Shown here piece by piece: positions 8,823-17,352 of a stretch of DNA of 64,000 nt; position 1 is the first letter of the stretch; the number at the start of each line of letters is the position of its first letter. The translations under genes and the position numbers were made by a program. Location of the stretch: the NCBI RefSeq assembly GCF_008123515.1, contig NZ_VSSR01000021.1:62001-126000 (forward strand), written 5' to 3'. The stretch comes from Bradyrhizobium cytisi (GTDB taxonomy: Bacteria; Pseudomonadota; Alphaproteobacteria; Rhizobiales; Xanthobacteraceae). A model generated the notes under the pieces. It was not told where the DNA came from. It did not search any database and was given only the letters and a program-made list of their open reading frames with translations.

Positions 8823-8942
8823 GTCGTCGCCCGGCTTGACCGGGCGACCCAGTATTCCAGAGACGCCAGAGATTCACCGAGAAGCTGCGGCGTACTGGAT
8901 CCCCCGCTCCAGTGCGCGTTGCGCACAAGGCGGGAGATGACG
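8823..8942. repeat. Intergenic palindromic mosaic repeat, copy A
   Basis: Lies between livF and the binding-protein gene. It holds the hairpin TCGCCCGG-cttga-CCGGGCGA at one end and GCGCGTTGCGC near the other. Its reverse complement matches the element at 46316-46415 over most of its length, sharing AATACTGG, GCCGC-GCTTCTCG and GGTCAAGCCGGGCGA blocks, so the two are members of one dispersed family in opposite orientation. Confidence 0.75.
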
Positions 8943-8967
8943 GTTGCGTGTGGGGAAACGGCGAGGC

Positions 8968-10251
8968 TCACCAGCCCAGCAGTTCCGGCTTGCGTGGCAG
9001 CTCGACGGTCTTGACCTTCTCGAGCTTGATCGTGCCCTTGGCCATGACGTCGTTGAGATCGCCGTCGGTCGCGCCCGAGATCTTGGTGCGATAGAGCTCG
9101 ACCTTCAACGTTCCGCGATGGTCCTTGTCGGTCCAGGTCGAGGGCGCGCAGACGCCTTCCATGCCTGATGGCACCCAATCCTTTTTCTGGTAGAAGCCCT
9201 TGGCGACGTTGTCGCCGGTTGCGCCGCCGTTCTTGGCGGCCCAGTCGAGCGCCTCCTTCATGTAGAGCGCCGAGCAGACCGCCGCGACGTAGTGCACGGG
9301 GCGATAGACCTTGCCGGTAGGGTCGGACATCTTCGATATCTCCATCACCGTCTTCATGCCGGGCGCATCGCCGCCCCAACTCACCGCGGTGCGCAGCGGG
9401 AAGATCACGCCGTTGGCGGCGTCGCCTGCGGTCTTGGCAGCGTTCTCGTCCATGCCCCAGACATTGCCGAGGAACTGCACCTCGGCGCCCGCGGTCTTGC
9501 AGGCCTTCATCACCGAGATGTTGGAGGCCGCGGTGTTGCCGAGATAGGCATAGTGGGCGCCCGAGGATTTCAGGCTCAGGCACTGCGCGCTGTAGTCACC
9601 CGGCGTAAGCGCGAACACCAGCGGGGGGAGCACCTCGAAGCCGAGCTCCTGCGCCATGGCTTCGCCGGCGGCCTTCGGCGCGTTCGGGTAAGGGTGGTTG
9701 GCACCCATGTGCACGAATTTCGGCTTGCCGGGCTTGCCCTTGGCCTTCCAGTCCTCAGCCGCCCAGATCAGCATCGCGCGCAGCGAGTCCGAATAGCTCG
9801 GGCCGTAGAAGAAATTGTAGGGCGCGGGCTTGGCCTTGCCGCTGGTGCCTTCGGGATCGGTCAGGGCCGCGGCATAGGAGCCCGACATGTCGGGGATCTT
9901 GTCCTGGGCGAGGAAGCCGGTCAGTGCTTCAGTATCCGCAGTGCCCCAGCCCATGATCGCGGCAACCTTCGAGTCCGGTGCCGACCACTTCTTGTAGAGC
10001 GCGATCGCGCGCGGCACCTGGTAGCCGTAATCGTTGGTGTCGACGCTGACCTGCTTGCCGCCGATGCCGCCGTTCTTGTTGATCCAGGCAAAAGTGTCGG
10101 CGACGGCCTGCCCGTAGGGCGTGCCGACGTCGGAGGTGCCGCCGGAATAATCGGCGAGATGCCCGATCGCGATCTGCGCTTGCGCGCTCGCGGAGAATGC
10201 CGCGATCACAAGAGCGAGCGATGCGGTGCTCAAAAGGGCCTTCATTGTCAT
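8968..10251 (-). CDS. Branched-chain-type ABC transporter substrate-binding protein
   Basis: A 427-residue periplasmic binding protein (LivJ/LivK-like, Peripla_BP_6). A Sec signal MKALLSTASLALVIAAFSA ends at an AQA cleavage site near residue 26. The mature protein opens with IAIGHLADYSGGTSDVG, as in the aliphatic-acid/aromatic-acid binding group. Start ATG 10251 lies seven bases after GGAGGAA. It captures the ligand for the LivH/LivM pore encoded directly upstream. With two acyl-CoA ligases in the locus the ligand may be an organic acid and not leucine; this is inference. Confidence 0.9.
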   Translation of the reverse strand: MTMKALLSTASLALVIAAFSASAQAQIAIGHLADYSGGTSDVGTPYGQAVADTFAWINKNGGIGGKQVSVDTNDYGYQVPRAIALYKKWSAPDSKVAAIMGWGTADTEALTGFLAQDKIPDMSGSYAAALTDPEGTSGKAKPAPYNFFYGPSYSDSLRAMLIWAAEDWKAKGKPGKPKFVHMGANHPYPNAPKAAGEAMAQELGFEVLPPLVFALTPGDYSAQCLSLKSSGAHYAYLGNTAASNISVMKACKTAGAEVQFLGNVWGMDENAAKTAGDAANGVIFPLRTAVSWGGDAPGMKTVMEISKMSDPTGKVYRPVHYVAAVCSALYMKEALDWAAKNGGATGDNVAKGFYQKKDWVPSGMEGVCAPSTWTDKDHRGTLKVELYRTKISGATDGDLNDVMAKGTIKLEKVKTVELPRKPELLGW

Positions 10252-10294
10252 GGGTCGGTTCCTCCGGTTTATTGTTTCAGTGAAGTTTCCGCGC

Positions 10295-11368
10295 TCAGTG
10301 CGAGAACGGGTAGAGTTTCCAGTACGCCTTGATCTGCCGCCAGCGATGCGCGAGCCCGTCCGGCTCGAACATCAGGAACGCGATGATGATGACCCCGATC
10401 GCGATCTCGCGCAGGAAGGTGATGTTGTTGTTGAGCGACAACGCCTTGTCGATCGCGCCGCCCTTGACCGACAGACTGATGAACTCCATGGACTCCGGCA
10501 GCAGCACCACGAAGGCCGTGCCCATCAGCGTGCCCATGATCGAGCCGGTGCCGCCGATGATGATCATGGCGAGGAACAGGATCGAGCGCTCGATGCCGAA
10601 ACCTTCCTGCGACACCACGAGCTGGTAATGCGCGTAGAGCGCGCCGGCGATGCCGGCGAAGAAGGCGGCGAGCCCGAACGACAGCGTGCGGTATTTGGTG
10701 AGGTTGATGCCCATGATCTCCGCGGAGAGATAATGGTCGCGGATCGCGACCAGCGCGCGGCCGTCGCGCGTGCGCATCAGATTGGTGACGAGAATATAGC
10801 TCGCCAGCACATAGGCCAGCACGACATAGAAATATTGCCGGTCGCCGCGCAGCGTATAGCCGAAGATCGAGAACGGCTCGGCGCTCGCCGGCACGGAGCC
10901 GCCGGAAAACCAATCGGCGCGAGAGAAGAAGTCGAGCAGGATATATTGGGCCGCCAGCGTCGCGATGACGAGGTAAAGACCCTTCAGCCGCGCCGCCGGA
11001 ATGCCGAAGATCAGCCCGACCAAAGCGGTGACGACACCCGCGAGCGGAATCGCGAAGAACACCGGGATCGGCGCGTTGTTGGAGATGTAGGCAGAGGTGA
11101 AGGCACCGAGCAGGAAGAAGGCGGCGTGCCCGATCGAGATCTGGCCGGTGAAGCCGACCAGGATGTTGAGCCCCAGCGCCGCAATCGAGAAGATGCCGAT
11201 CTGGATCAGGATGCTGAGCCAGTAGCCGCCGAGGAATTGCGGCACGAGGCACAACGCCAGCACGCCGGCGATCGCGAAGTTGCGGCTGGTCGTGGTCGGG
11301 AAGATCGTGGTGTCAGCCGCGTAAGAGGTGCGGAAATCACCAGCAGGGATGAGGGCAGGGCCGGCCAT
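10295..11368 (-). CDS. livM: Branched-chain-type ABC permease LivM
   Basis: A 357-residue inner-membrane permease with roughly ten hydrophobic segments. LivM landmarks are LNILVGFTGQISIGHAAFF near residue 70, LVAIRDHYLSAEIMGIN after the middle, and the coupling-helix region FLAMIIIGGTGSIMG. The final helix is followed by a charged tail (EPDGLAHRW) typical of the family. It pairs with LivH, from which it is separated by three bases, and precedes the binding-protein gene by 43 bases. Confidence 0.93.
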   Translation of the reverse strand: MAGPALIPAGDFRTSYAADTTIFPTTTSRNFAIAGVLALCLVPQFLGGYWLSILIQIGIFSIAALGLNILVGFTGQISIGHAAFFLLGAFTSAYISNNAPIPVFFAIPLAGVVTALVGLIFGIPAARLKGLYLVIATLAAQYILLDFFSRADWFSGGSVPASAEPFSIFGYTLRGDRQYFYVVLAYVLASYILVTNLMRTRDGRALVAIRDHYLSAEIMGINLTKYRTLSFGLAAFFAGIAGALYAHYQLVVSQEGFGIERSILFLAMIIIGGTGSIMGTLMGTAFVVLLPESMEFISLSVKGGAIDKALSLNNNITFLREIAIGVIIIAFLMFEPDGLAHRWRQIKAYWKLYPFSH

Positions 11369-11371
11369 GGA

Positions 11372-12265
11372 TCAGATCCGCTCGATGTCGTGGGTGCCGA
11401 ACAGGCCGTAAGGCTTGATCATCAGCACGATGATGAGGACGTAAAACGGCGCGATCTCGTAGAGATTGCCCCAGTGCAGATACTCGCTGTCGACATATTG
11501 TGCGATGTTTTCCAGGAGCCCGATGATGATGCCGCCGAGCACCGCGCCGCCGACGGAATCGAGCCCGCCGAGGATCGCCGCCGGGAACACCTTGATGCCG
11601 TAGCCGGCAAGACCCGAGGACACGCCGTTCACCACGGCGACGACGACGCCGGCGACCGCGGAAACGGTGGCCGAGATGGCCCAGGCCATCGCAAACACGC
11701 TTTTGACGGAAATGCCGAGCGACTGCGCCACTTGCTGGTTGAAGGCGGTGGCGCGCATCGCAAGGCCGTACTTCGAGGCGCGGAAGAACCAGGCCATGCC
11801 GATCATCATCGCCACCGACACGACCAGGCTCATGACATAGACGGTCTGGATCTGGAGGCCGAACAGGCCGACCGACTGGCTCTCGAACACGCGCGGGAAC
11901 GGCTGCGGGTTGACGCCGAACATCCATTTCAGCGTCGCCTGCAGCACGGTGGAGAGGCCGATCGTCACCATGATCACGGAGATGATGGGCTCGCCGATCA
12001 TCGGCCGCAGGATCAGGACCTGGATCGCGATGCCGAACACGAACATGAACACCAGCGTCATCGGCATGCCGATCCAGAACGGCACCTGGTATTTCGCGAG
12101 CAGGGTCCAGCACACCCAGGCGCCGACCAGCAGCAATTCCCCTTGCGCGAAATTGACGACTTGCGTCGCCTTGTAGATCAGCACGAACGACATCGCGACC
12201 ACGCCGTAGAGCGTGCCGACCACGAGACCGTTGACCAGGAGCTGGATGAGGAAGGCTGTGTTCAT
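11372..12265 (-). CDS. livH: Branched-chain-type ABC permease LivH
   Basis: A 297-residue inner-membrane permease, about eight transmembrane helices. The opening LVNGLVVGTLYGVVAMSFVL and VNFAQGELLLVGAW are classic LivH blocks, and LGGLDSVGGAVLGGIIIG is the cytoplasmic EAA-like loop that contacts the ATPases. It follows the acyl-CoA ligase gene by 76 bases and is almost contiguous with livM. Confidence 0.93.
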   Translation of the reverse strand: MNTAFLIQLLVNGLVVGTLYGVVAMSFVLIYKATQVVNFAQGELLLVGAWVCWTLLAKYQVPFWIGMPMTLVFMFVFGIAIQVLILRPMIGEPIISVIMVTIGLSTVLQATLKWMFGVNPQPFPRVFESQSVGLFGLQIQTVYVMSLVVSVAMMIGMAWFFRASKYGLAMRATAFNQQVAQSLGISVKSVFAMAWAISATVSAVAGVVVAVVNGVSSGLAGYGIKVFPAAILGGLDSVGGAVLGGIIIGLLENIAQYVDSEYLHWGNLYEIAPFYVLIIVLMIKPYGLFGTHDIERI

Positions 12266-12341
12266 GTGGTGCTATCCTTCGCCTCTCCCGGCCTGCGCAG
12301 GAAGGGGTGGATCGATTGCCGGCCCTGGATCGGAAGCAAGT

Positions 12342-14273
12342 TCACTCTGCAGCCTCCGCCATGGGACCGTGTCCGCCGAGATCCACGACCCGCAATGTGG
12401 TTCGCACGCGCTGGGTGGTACCGTCCTGGAAGCGGATCACGGTATCGACGGGGATGTCGGCGGAGCCGCGGTAGATGGCGTCGATAATGCCTTCGTATTT
12501 CTCATTGATGACGCTGCGGCGTACCTTTCGGGTGCGGGTGAGCTCGCCATCGTCAGCGTCGAGCTCCTTGTAAAGAAGCAGGAAGCGCGAGATGCGTTGC
12601 GCCGGGGGCAGCGTCGCGTTGACGGTCTCGACTTCCTTTTGCAGCAGCGCATAGACTTCGGGGCGCGAGGCGAGGTCGCTGTAGGTCGTGAACGAGAGCC
12701 GGTTCTTCTCCGCCCATTTCGAGATGATGGAGTAGCGGATGCAGATCATCGCCGCGAGCGCATCGCGACCGGCGCCGAGCACCACGGCCTCCGCGATGTA
12801 AGGCGAGAACTTCAGCTTGTTCTCGATGAATTGCGGCGAGAAGCGTTCGCCGCGCGATGTCTCGGCGAGATCCTTGATGCGGTCGATGACGACAAGCTGG
12901 CGGTTCGCGTTGAAATAGCCGGCATCACCCGACAGCATCCAGCCGTCGCGGATGTCGGCGACGCTCGCTTCCGGGTTCTTGTAGTAGCCGAGAAACATGT
13001 TGGGGTGGCGCACCACGATCTCGCCGACGCCATGGATATCGGCATTGTCGATGCGGATCTCGACGCTGTCCGCCATCGGCACGCCCGTCGTGTCGGGGTC
13101 GACCTTGCCCGCGGGATGCAGCGTGTAGGCCCCCAGCAGCTCGGTCTGGCCATAGAGCGTGCGCAGCGGCACGCCCATAGCCTGGAAGAACTTGAAAGTA
13201 TCAGGGCCGAGCGCTGCGCCGCCGGTGGCGGCCGAACGCAGCCGCGTGAAGCCGAGCCGGTCGCGCAGGGCGCGGAACAGGATGGCGTCGGCAACGCCCG
13301 AGCGCTTGCCCTGTTCGAGCGCGGCGAGACCCGATTTCATGCCGATATCGAACAGGTGCTGCTTGAATGGCGTCGCATCCATCACCTTGGCGCGGACGTC
13401 GGCGGCGATCGATTCCCAGACGCGCGGCGCAAACAGCACGAATGTCGGCGCGATCTCGCGCAGGTCGTTCATCATCGTATCCGGCTCTTCGACGAAGTTG
13501 ATCTTCATTCGGCAGAGCAGGCCTTTGCCGAGCACGTAGACCTGCTCCATGATCCACGGCAACGGGAGCACCGAGACGTATTCGTCGTCCGGGCTCTTCG
13601 GGTCGAAGGCGAGATAGGTCGCGCAATGGCCGAGCACGCGGCCGGCTGCGAGCATCGCGAGCTTCGGATGCGACGTGGTACCCGACGTGGTGCAGAGGAT
13701 GGCGACATCTTCGCCCTTGGTGGCGTCGACGAGCTTGTCGTAAAGCTCCGGCTCGCGGGTCGCGCGGGCACGCCCGAGCTCGGCGAACTTCTCCGCCGAC
13801 ATCAGCCGCGGATCGTCGTATTTCCGCATCCCGCGCGGATCGGAATAGATGATGTGCTTAAGTCGCGGCACGCGCTCGGCGAGCGCCAGCAGCTTGTCGA
13901 CCTGCTCCTCGTCCTCGGCAAAGACGAGCTGGGCCTCGCCGTAATTGAGCAGATACGAAGCCTCCTCGTCCAGCACGTCGCGATAGAGCCCGAGGCTCAA
14001 TCCGCCGATCGCGTGGGTGGCCACTTCCGCCGCAACCCAGTCCGGCCGGTTGTCGCCTATGATTCCGATGACGTCGCCCCGGCCAAGGCTCAGTTCGATC
14101 AGCCCGAGCGCGAAATCGCGCACGCGGGTCTGGTAATCGCTCCAGGTGAAGGGGCGCCAGAGGCCGAGATCCTTTTCGCGCAGCGCGATCTCGTCGCCGT
14201 GCTCTTTTGCATTAAGCCGGAGCATCTTTGGATAGGTGTCGGCCTGGGCGACGCGGCCTGCATAATCCATCAT
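12342..14273 (-). CDS. Long-chain-type acyl-CoA synthetase (AMP-forming)
   Basis: A 643-residue FadD15/ACSL-type adenylate-forming enzyme that would activate a carboxylic acid with ATP and CoA. AMP-binding P-loop CTTSGTTSHPK lies near residue 190, the adenine-binding motif is TLYGQTELLGAYT, and the hinge/ribose motif is GWMLSGDAGYF followed by VIDRIKDLAETSRGE. Its ATG at 14273 overlaps the livG stop as ATGA, so it is embedded and coupled within the transporter operon. That placement suggests the transported compound is trapped as a CoA ester. Substrate chain length is not readable. Confidence 0.9.
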   Translation of the reverse strand: MMDYAGRVAQADTYPKMLRLNAKEHGDEIALREKDLGLWRPFTWSDYQTRVRDFALGLIELSLGRGDVIGIIGDNRPDWVAAEVATHAIGGLSLGLYRDVLDEEASYLLNYGEAQLVFAEDEEQVDKLLALAERVPRLKHIIYSDPRGMRKYDDPRLMSAEKFAELGRARATREPELYDKLVDATKGEDVAILCTTSGTTSHPKLAMLAAGRVLGHCATYLAFDPKSPDDEYVSVLPLPWIMEQVYVLGKGLLCRMKINFVEEPDTMMNDLREIAPTFVLFAPRVWESIAADVRAKVMDATPFKQHLFDIGMKSGLAALEQGKRSGVADAILFRALRDRLGFTRLRSAATGGAALGPDTFKFFQAMGVPLRTLYGQTELLGAYTLHPAGKVDPDTTGVPMADSVEIRIDNADIHGVGEIVVRHPNMFLGYYKNPEASVADIRDGWMLSGDAGYFNANRQLVVIDRIKDLAETSRGERFSPQFIENKLKFSPYIAEAVVLGAGRDALAAMICIRYSIISKWAEKNRLSFTTYSDLASRPEVYALLQKEVETVNATLPPAQRISRFLLLYKELDADDGELTRTRKVRRSVINEKYEGIIDAIYRGSADIPVDTVIRFQDGTTQRVRTTLRVVDLGGHGPMAEAAE

Positions 14274-15091
14274 GCCGCGCTCTCCTGGGCCGGCGGCGCA
14301 TCGTCGGGATCGACCAGCAACTCGTCCTCCTCGCCGAGATAGGCGCGCCTGACGTGGGGATCGGCGAGCACGGCGGCAGGATCGCCCTCGGCGATCTTAC
14401 GGCCGAAATCCAGCACCATGACGCGGTGGGAGATGTCCATCACCACGCCCATGTCGTGCTCGATCATCACCACCGTCATCCCGAACTCCTCGTTGAGATC
14501 GACGATGTAGCGGGCCATGTCCTCCTTCTCCTCGAAGTTCATGCCGGCCATCGGCTCATCAAGGAGGATGAGGCGCGGCTCCAGTGCCATGGCACGCGCA
14601 AGCTCGACGCGCTTGCGCAGGCCGTAGGGGAGAGTGCCGGCCGGCGCCTTTCGCACCGATTGGAGGTCGAGGAAGTCGATGATCTCTTCAACCTTGCGGC
14701 GGTGCTCAAGCTCTTCCTTGCGCGCGCCGGTGAGCCAGTACAGCGAGCCCGTGAGGAAATTGTTGTTCAGGAGGTGATGGCGGCCGACCATGACGTTGTC
14801 GAGCACGCTCATGTGGTGGAACAGGGCGAGATTCTGGAAGGTGCGGCCGATTCCGAGCGTGGGACGCGCATTCGGCGTCAGGCCGCTGATGTCGCGGCCG
14901 TGGTAGAACAGCTGGCCTTCAGTCGGCTTGTAGCGGCCGGAAATACAGTTCACGATCGAAGTCTTGCCAGCACCGTTGGGGCCGATAATCGAGAACAACT
15001 CGCCCTCGTTGATGGCGAAACTGACGTCGGTCAGCGCGCGAACGCCGCCGAACCGCAAGGACACGCCGCGCACTTCGAGACTGGTAGCCAC
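14270..15091 (-). CDS. livG: Branched-chain-type ABC transporter ATPase LivG
   Basis: A 273-residue ATPase. Walker A IIGPNGAGKTSIV, the LivG-specific GIGRTFQNLALF Q-loop, signature LPYGLRKRVELARAM (LivG-type, lacking SGGQ), Walker B LILLDEPMAGMN and H-loop VVMIEHDMGVVM are all present. Start chosen at GTG 15091 with GGGAGGG upstream; TTG 15094 is nearly as good. A farther upstream in-frame ATG at 15265 would add a non-homologous leader. First gene of the leftward operon; pairs with LivF at the far end. Confidence 0.92.
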   Translation of the reverse strand: MATSLEVRGVSLRFGGVRALTDVSFAINEGELFSIIGPNGAGKTSIVNCISGRYKPTEGQLFYHGRDISGLTPNARPTLGIGRTFQNLALFHHMSVLDNVMVGRHHLLNNNFLTGSLYWLTGARKEELEHRRKVEEIIDFLDLQSVRKAPAGTLPYGLRKRVELARAMALEPRLILLDEPMAGMNFEEKEDMARYIVDLNEEFGMTVVMIEHDMGVVMDISHRVMVLDFGRKIAEGDPAAVLADPHVRRAYLGEEDELLVDPDDAPPAQESAA

Positions 15092-15428
15092 CAAAAAAAT
15101 CCCTCCCGGTGATGGCGCGTTCAGCGGCGCTCTTCGTTCGTTCCTCTCGGGCGATCCTAGTACGGTCGTGCCGGTGAGGCCATGCAGCACATGGTTCCGA
15201 CCGGAGCCGTGCCACTTTCGTACCCGTTTGGGATCAAAAGCCGCATCACCCGAGGTGGCCCTCAATAGGGGAAAGCGCTATTTTGAAATGTCTCCGGCCT
15301 GACAATTCTGCGACAAAGTTTTTGGGGCTGCAGCGGCTTGCATCTTTCGTCGGATGGTGGCCGGAACAATTGTGTTGCAGTGCAGCAGAAGGATGGGGTG
15401 ACGAAACGGTGCGGCTGGCCCCTCGATC
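15092..15428. other. Divergent intergenic region livG / crp-fnr
   Basis: A 337-base gap between two divergent starts; no gene recognised. It must contain the promoter of the leftward liv operon and that of the Crp/Fnr gene. I found no convincing -35/-10 pair and no strong dyad; short ACAAT/ATTGT matches occur near 15300-15375 but are too weak to call a Crp-type site. Confidence 0.5.
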
Positions 15429-16103
15429 ATGATTTCAGAGGATCAACTCAAGCGCGTCGCCGCCTGGTCGCGCGAACTCACGCTGGCGGAGATCGAGGTG
15501 GCGCGCGCCGGGATTACGGAGCGGTCCTACGGCACCGGCGAGACCGTGTTCATGCGCGGCGACAAGTTTGGTTATTGGGCCGGCATGGTGAGCGGCCTGG
15601 CCCGCATGGGCGGCGTTTCGCGCGACGGCAGGGAGACGAGCCTTGCGGGGCTCACGGCAGGCGCCTGGTTCGGCGAAGGCAGCGTGCTGAAGAACGAGCT
15701 GCGCCGCTACGACGTGGTCGCTTTGCGCGACAGCCGCGTTGCGTTGATGGAGCGCTCCGCCTTCATGTGGCTGTTCGAGAACAGCGTCGGCTTCAATCGC
15801 TTCCTGGTGCGCCAGCTCAACGAGCGGCTCGGACAGTTCATCGGCATGCTCGAGGTCAACCGCACGCTCGATGCCACCTCGCGCCTCGCGCGCAGCATAG
15901 CCTCGCTGTTCAATCCGATTCTCTATCCGGAATCGACCGCGCATCTGGAGATCACCCAGGAGGAGATCGGCGCACTGTCCGGCATGTCGCGCCAGAACGC
16001 CAACCGAGCGCTGAACCGGCTGGAGAAGGAGGGCCTGCTGCGGCTGGAATATGGCGGTGTCACCATTCTGGATATCGATCGGCTGCGCGGGTATGGGGAC
16101 TAG
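15429..16103 (+). CDS. Crp/Fnr-family transcriptional regulator
   Basis: A 224-residue regulator. The N-terminal cyclic-nucleotide-binding fold shows GETVFMRGDKFGYW and LTAGAWFGEGSVL; a hydrophobic dimer helix follows (RLGQFIGMLEV), then a C-terminal winged helix with ITQEEIGALSGMSRQNANRAL as recognition helix near residues 177-197. The FNR cysteine cluster is absent, so it is not an oxygen-sensing FNR; the phosphate-binding Arg of true CRP is not evident either. Divergent from livG, it is the obvious candidate regulator of the liv/CoA-ligase operon (inference). Confidence 0.88.
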   Translation: MISEDQLKRVAAWSRELTLAEIEVARAGITERSYGTGETVFMRGDKFGYWAGMVSGLARMGGVSRDGRETSLAGLTAGAWFGEGSVLKNELRRYDVVALRDSRVALMERSAFMWLFENSVGFNRFLVRQLNERLGQFIGMLEVNRTLDATSRLARSIASLFNPILYPESTAHLEITQEEIGALSGMSRQNANRALNRLEKEGLLRLEYGGVTILDIDRLRGYGD

Positions 16104-16157
16104 ACGACCGATTCCGTGAACTTGGCAGTAATGGAACGAGATGTTTGTTTGTGGATT

Positions 16158-16183
16158 CCTCGTTTGCAATTGACTGAACGAGG
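16158..16183 (+). promoter_or_regulatory. Hairpin covering the transposase ribosome site
   Basis: Inverted arms CCTCGTT (16158-16164) and AACGAGG (16177-16183) enclose 12 bases. The right arm contains most of the GAGGAG ribosome site of the transposase that starts at 16193. Folding in long read-through transcripts would hide the site, a known way insertion sequences avoid activation by outside promoters. Confidence 0.45.
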
Positions 16184-16192
16184 AGTTTTATC

Positions 16193-17158
16193 ATGGCAGG
16201 ATGGCGGCAAGCGGTCGAGTTGGCGATGACCGACGAAGAGATTGAAACGTTGACGGCTCTTTCGCGATCGAGGAGCGAACCGGCGCGCCAGGTGTCGCGG
16301 GCCGCGATGCTGCTTGCCTACCGCGAGACCCCGTCATTCTTTGCGGTGGGACAGAGACTTGGCGCCCATCATCAGACGGTCCAGCGCTGCGTCGAGCGGG
16401 CGGTGGCCGATGGTGCGCTGGCGGCGCTCGACGAGCGCCCTCGACCGGGCCAGGAGCCGGTGATCACGCCGGCGGCAAAGACCTGGCTGGTGTCTCTGGC
16501 GTGCGACAAGGCCAGGGAGCATGGCTATCCACACGAGGTGTGGACGACGCGGCTTTTGGCCCGCCATGCCCGCGAGCACGGACCTGAGGCTGGACATGAA
16601 TGTCTCGCCCGCCCGGTAGCGATCGCCTCCTACGACGAGAAGCCGGGAATCCAGGCCATCGCGACGACGGCGCCGGATCTGCCGCCAGTGCCGGGCGGGC
16701 ATGCGGCCTTCGCGCGCGATCATGAGTACAAACGCCACGGCACGCTCAGCCCGTTGGCGGGCATTGACCTGCTCACCGGGAAGGTCCACGCACTCGTCAA
16801 AGACCGCCACCGCAGCCGAGAGTTCGTAGAATTCCTCAAGCTCCGCGATGCCGCCTATCCGGCCAGGACCGCGATCAAGTTGATCCTCGATAGTCATTCC
16901 GCGCACATATCGAGAGAAACCAGAGCCCGGCTCGATACACGACCGGCAGGCCGCTTCCAGTTTACCTTCACGCCCAAGCACGGCTCCTGGCTCAACCTCA
17001 TCGAGGGCTTCTTCTCCAAGTTCGCCCGCTCCGTCCTGCGTCACATCCGCGTCAGATCAAAGCACGAACTCAAACAGCGCATCATCGCCGGAATCGATGA
17101 CGTCAATCGCCATCCCGTCGTCCATACCTGGTCCTACAAACTCGCCGACGCCGCATGA
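16193..17158 (+). mobile_element. IS630-type transposase, internally shortened
   Basis: A single 321-residue frame. N-terminal helix-turn-helix region (RQVSRAAMLLAYRETPSF, HHQTVQRCVERAV), then the DDE catalytic domain: SYDEKPGIQAI (first Asp), LILDSHSAHIS (second Asp), TPKHGSWLNLIEGFFSK (Glu). Close relatives that I recall are about 370 residues; here the region between AGHECLA and PVAIASYDEKPG is missing some 45-55 residues, which normally link the HTH to the catalytic core. The frame stays open, so the protein is made but is probably inactive. I could not identify matching terminal inverted repeats or a TA duplication, so element limits are not given. Confidence 0.82.
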
Positions 17159-17196
17159 TATGATTCGAACCAAGAAAACGCTGACCTAGACAGCGA

Positions 17197-17218
17197 AAAG
17201 CCGCCCGAAGGCGGCTTT
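17197..17218 (-). terminator. Orphan intrinsic terminator facing left
   Basis: Perfect 9-base stem AAAGCCGCC / GGCGGCTTT. Read on the - strand the loop is TTCG and the stem is followed by a short T run (TTTTC), so it terminates leftward transcripts. No intact leftward gene lies immediately to its right, which suggests that whatever it served was lost or is a short untranslated RNA. Confidence 0.55.
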
Positions 17219-17352
17219 ACAGGCCGGAACAGATACTGGATTGGTTACTCTGCTGCTCGAAGCAGCCCTGGCTCCGCCGAGGGTTGTGGGGCTCGTTTCG
17301 GCAACTAAAATCTGAGGAACGCCATGGAATCACAACGCCGGGTAATCGCTGC

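Noticed and set aside
10226..12487. A 753-codon open frame on the + strand
   Set aside because: It is antisense to livM and livH, has extreme Arg/Asp/His content and no motif; a high-GC shadow.
12213..14342. A 709-codon open frame on the + strand
   Set aside because: Antisense to the acyl-CoA synthetase, low complexity composition, no family features.
16104..17196. Terminal inverted repeats of the IS630 element
   Set aside because: I compared both flanks and found no convincing matching ends or TA duplication.
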